44,232 nucleotides of DNA, from contig JANQLP010000085.1 of the NCBI GenBank assembly GCA_028280515.1, positions 1 to 44,232 on the forward strand. The letters are read 5' to 3'. The position numbers were made by a program, and so were the translations under genes. Below are positions 42,327-44,232 of the stretch, in pieces (position 1 is the first letter of the stretch; every line of letters begins with the position of its first letter). The DNA is from Hyphomicrobiales bacterium (GTDB taxonomy: Bacteria; Pseudomonadota; Alphaproteobacteria; Rhizobiales; Methyloligellaceae). The notes below the pieces were generated by a model that worked only from the letters and a program-made list of their open reading frames with translations, had not been told where the DNA came from and searched no databases.

Positions 42327-42412
42327 ATTAAGGGGACAGTTTACTTAATTCAGTCTACGTCGTGAACAACTGCACCAATTGGACTGCGAATTAAGTAAAC
42401 TGTCCCCTTAAT
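42327..42412. repeat. REP/RAYT-type 25-bp inverted repeat
   Basis: Two perfect 25-bp arms (left 42327-42351, right 42388-42412) flank a 36-base loop with a further AGTC/GACT pairing. The outer sequence reads AGGGGACAGTTTACTTAATT, a form seen in palindromes linked to REP-associated tyrosine transposases. It follows the SDR stop by 6 bp. CCCTTAATA then recurs once more just outside. Confidence 0.75.
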
Positions 42413-42431
42413 ATCCCTTAATACAAAGGCT

Positions 42432-43571
42432 CTACGCGTCCGCGAGTGTTTCTTCGAGCAACTGCTTCACCACGGCCTTAAGCGCGTCTTCCTCGCTCAT
42501 GCCTCCCGCCTTGGCATCGTCGTAGCATTTGACCTGCCGCTCGGCGCTTGTGCCGCGCGCGATGATGGTCTTGGCGTGATTGGTTTCCGCCATGCACCCG
42601 AGCGCCTCCGCATCTTCGGAGATCAGTTCAAGAAGCTCCGATAGCAAATCGGCACTCGGGATGAGCTCGCCGCGCCCGAAGTCGACAAGCCCCTCCGTCG
42701 TTCCGTAGCGCTGGGCCCGCCATCGGTTTTCGTTGACGAGGAACGGTGCGTAATAGCGCCAGCGCTGGTTGCGGCGCCGGAGCCGGTAGAGAAGGCGGCA
42801 AATGCACCGAAACAGCGCCACGACGCAAATCGCGTCGTCCAGCAACGGACATACGTCCGTTATGCGCATCTCGAGGGTCGGGAAGCGCGCGCTCGGGCGC
42901 AGATCCCACCAGAGTTTCGTTGCGTCCTCGATGAGCCCCGCTTTGACGAGGGTCGAGACGGTGCGTTCGAACTCGCTGAAACTGGAGAACTGGGGAGGCA
43001 GGCCGGTGCGCGGCAATTCGTCGAACACGGACAGGCGGTATGAGCGAAGACCGGTCTGGTCTCCCTGCCAGAACGGGGATGAGGTTGAAAGCGCCAGCAG
43101 GTGCGGCAGGAAATAGGCGGCCTGGTTCAGGATATCGATCCGCAGATCGTCATCCTCGATGCCGACATGCACGTGCATTCCGCAAATGACCAGGCGGCGG
43201 CCGACGACCTGAAGGTCCTGTGCGATCACATTGTATCGCTCCCGGTTCGTATGGTGTTGTTCTGACCATTTGGCGAAAGGGTGCGTGGAGGCGGCCATCG
43301 GCGCGAGGCCGAATTCGCGCGCGACATCCGCGACCGTCTGGCGCAAGTGGCGCAGCTCCGCGCGCACCTCCGACACCGATTTGCACACGGTTGTGCCGAC
43401 TTCGATTTGCGACTGCAGGAGCTCCGGGCTGACCTGACCCTCGGCAAGTGCCGCTTCACACTTTGTCATGAGGTCGGCCGGGGGTTCGCTGACCAGATCC
43501 AGCGTTTTGAGATCGACGAGAAGGTATTCCTCCTCTGCCCCAACCGAAAAACTCGGATGTACAAGATCCAT
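42432..43571 (-). CDS. YbdK-type carboxylate-amine ligase (glutamate-cysteine ligase GCS2 family)
   Basis: A 379-residue ATP-dependent ligase. It begins PSFSVGAEEEYLLVD, the GCS2 signature. It continues with QSQIEVGTTVCKSV, HPFAKWSEQ, the metal/ATP-binding CGMHVHVGIEDDDLRID and LEMRITDVCPLLDDA. ENRWRAQRYGTTEGLVDF and a helical C-terminus complete it. E. coli YbdK has weak gamma-glutamylcysteine ligase activity; the physiological product in most bacteria is not known. The ATG at 43571 precedes the motif by seven residues; an in-frame start at 43625 would overlap the next gene. It is co-oriented with the VIT1-like gene. Confidence 0.88.
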   Translation of the reverse strand: MDLVHPSFSVGAEEEYLLVDLKTLDLVSEPPADLMTKCEAALAEGQVSPELLQSQIEVGTTVCKSVSEVRAELRHLRQTVADVAREFGLAPMAASTHPFAKWSEQHHTNRERYNVIAQDLQVVGRRLVICGMHVHVGIEDDDLRIDILNQAAYFLPHLLALSTSSPFWQGDQTGLRSYRLSVFDELPRTGLPPQFSSFSEFERTVSTLVKAGLIEDATKLWWDLRPSARFPTLEMRITDVCPLLDDAICVVALFRCICRLLYRLRRRNQRWRYYAPFLVNENRWRAQRYGTTEGLVDFGRGELIPSADLLSELLELISEDAEALGCMAETNHAKTIIARGTSAERQVKCYDDAKAGGMSEEDALKAVVKQLLEETLADA

Positions 43572-43621
43572 GGCGTCACCGTGATGTGGCGAGGAGGACC
43601 AAACGGATGAACCGGTCCCCG

Positions 43622-44232
43622 TCACACGATTTGTTTGAGAAAATCACCAACAAGATACGCGACACCGGCAGAAACAAGCCCGATTACAAGGGTTTCCGTC
43701 CCCGCCCGCAACCAATGTACTGGAGACCAACGGCTCCGCAAGGAACCGATTAGGAAAAAGGTGAACGCCGCCATAGCCACAGAGACGAGGATGCTGGCGG
43801 ACACTCCCAGCGCAAATGGGGCCACGGGCAGAAAACCGCAAGCCACGAATGCGAGAAAAGTCACCAGGCCCGCAGTTACCGGTGAACGGGTCACGCGTGG
43901 AAGGCCGTGTTCTTCGGTCATCATCATGTCGATCCAGCGTTCTTTCTCGGCGGTGATGACATCGACGGCGTCGTTGAGCGTTTTTCCCTTGAAGCCCTTG
44001 GCCATGAAAATCTGGCGGATTTCCTCACGCTCTCCTTCGGGCTCGGTCTCGATATGCCGCTCCTCCATTTCGCGCACGAGGCTGTACTCCTCGAGCTCCG
44101 CCTTGGTGCCGGAATAGTTCGCGGCCGCCATCGAAAAGCCGTCCGCCAGCAGGTTGGCGACGCCGAGAATCAGCAGGAACCGGTTCGACAAGTCGGCGCC
44201 GACGGCACCCGCAACAATCGCGAACGTCGTCA
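43622..44232 (-). CDS. VIT1/CCC1-family membrane protein (5' end beyond the window)
   Basis: The frame stays open to the right edge, so the start is outside. The visible part begins FAIVAGAVGADLSNRFLLILGVANLLADGFSMAAANYSGTKAE, the defining N-terminal block of vacuolar-iron-transporter-like proteins. A long cytoplasmic helical segment with EEMEERHIETEPEGEREEIRQIF-type Glu clusters (a metal-binding region in plant VIT1) and three C-terminal membrane helices follow. Bacterial members are thought to move iron or manganese. The TTG at 44191 is not the start. It probably heads the operon with the ligase gene. Confidence 0.85.
   Translation of the reverse strand, partial: TTFAIVAGAVGADLSNRFLLILGVANLLADGFSMAAANYSGTKAELEEYSLVREMEERHIETEPEGEREEIRQIFMAKGFKGKTLNDAVDVITAEKERWIDMMMTEEHGLPRVTRSPVTAGLVTFLAFVACGFLPVAPFALGVSASILVSVAMAAFTFFLIGSLRSRWSPVHWLRAGTETLVIGLVSAGVAYLVGDFLKQIV

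Noticed and set aside
1-44232. CRISPR arrays, rRNA, IS elements, integrases
   Set aside because: No regularly spaced repeats, rRNA sequence or transposase/integrase motifs were found in the reading frames or sequence.

Overview
The window looks like chromosomal DNA from an alphaproteobacterium, most likely a Hyphomicrobiales (Rhizobiales) relative. This is an inference from the high GC, the linked gph / gabD / rpiA / gor block, the DivJ/PdhS-like histidine kinase, and the alphaproteobacterial style of the Lrp/AsnC regulators, the short AceE-like enzyme and the TIGR02281 aspartic proteases. TGA ends many clearly intact genes, so the code is standard. One tRNA gene was seen; there is no rRNA, CRISPR array, IS transposase or integrase.

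Layout. 1-2938 (+): an exported CIA30-like gene broken by an in-frame TGA, dusA and a TauE/SafE permease. 2966-8401 (-): a run of a histidine kinase, two tandem membrane-anchored retropepsin-like proteases, a phosphohexomutase and a DUF2062 membrane protein. 8660-11092 (+): an anchored SNase-like nuclease, a GST, a uracil-DNA-glycosylase-like protein and an Lrp regulator. 11119-13036 (-): a hotdog thioesterase, a 3-hydroxyisobutyrate-dehydrogenase-like enzyme and a second Lrp regulator, which diverges from an 804-residue AceE-like thiamine-diphosphate enzyme (+). This is followed by cfa, a Sel1-repeat protein overlapping a 2OG-Fe(II) oxygenase, a small conserved-looking protein, an AEC transporter, a second GST, a DapA-family aldolase and a convergent acetolactate-synthase-like enzyme.

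23592-30545 is an envelope cluster: a glycine-zipper/peptidoglycan-binding protein, a cytochrome c'-type protein, a diheme cytochrome c and two exported caspase-fold proteins that have both lost the catalytic cysteine. A TusA-like carrier and a convergent monoheme cytochrome follow. 30696-34504 holds a thiolase, a PrpF-family isomerase, a 38-residue membrane peptide and a patatin lipoprotein.

The most striking region is 34662-36913. A 22-bp direct repeat of the 3' end of tRNA-Val(CAC) bounds an AT-richer islet of about 2.2 kb. It carries only two divergent genes, a HExxH metallopeptidase candidate and a cytosolic trypsin-like serine protease, and no integrase. It looks like a minimal mobile cargo whose role (defence, regulation or other) is unknown.

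The window closes with core metabolism (gph, gabD, rpiA-gor, an SDR), a REP/RAYT-type palindrome, a YbdK-type carboxylate-amine ligase and a VIT1/CCC1-family gene that runs off the right edge.
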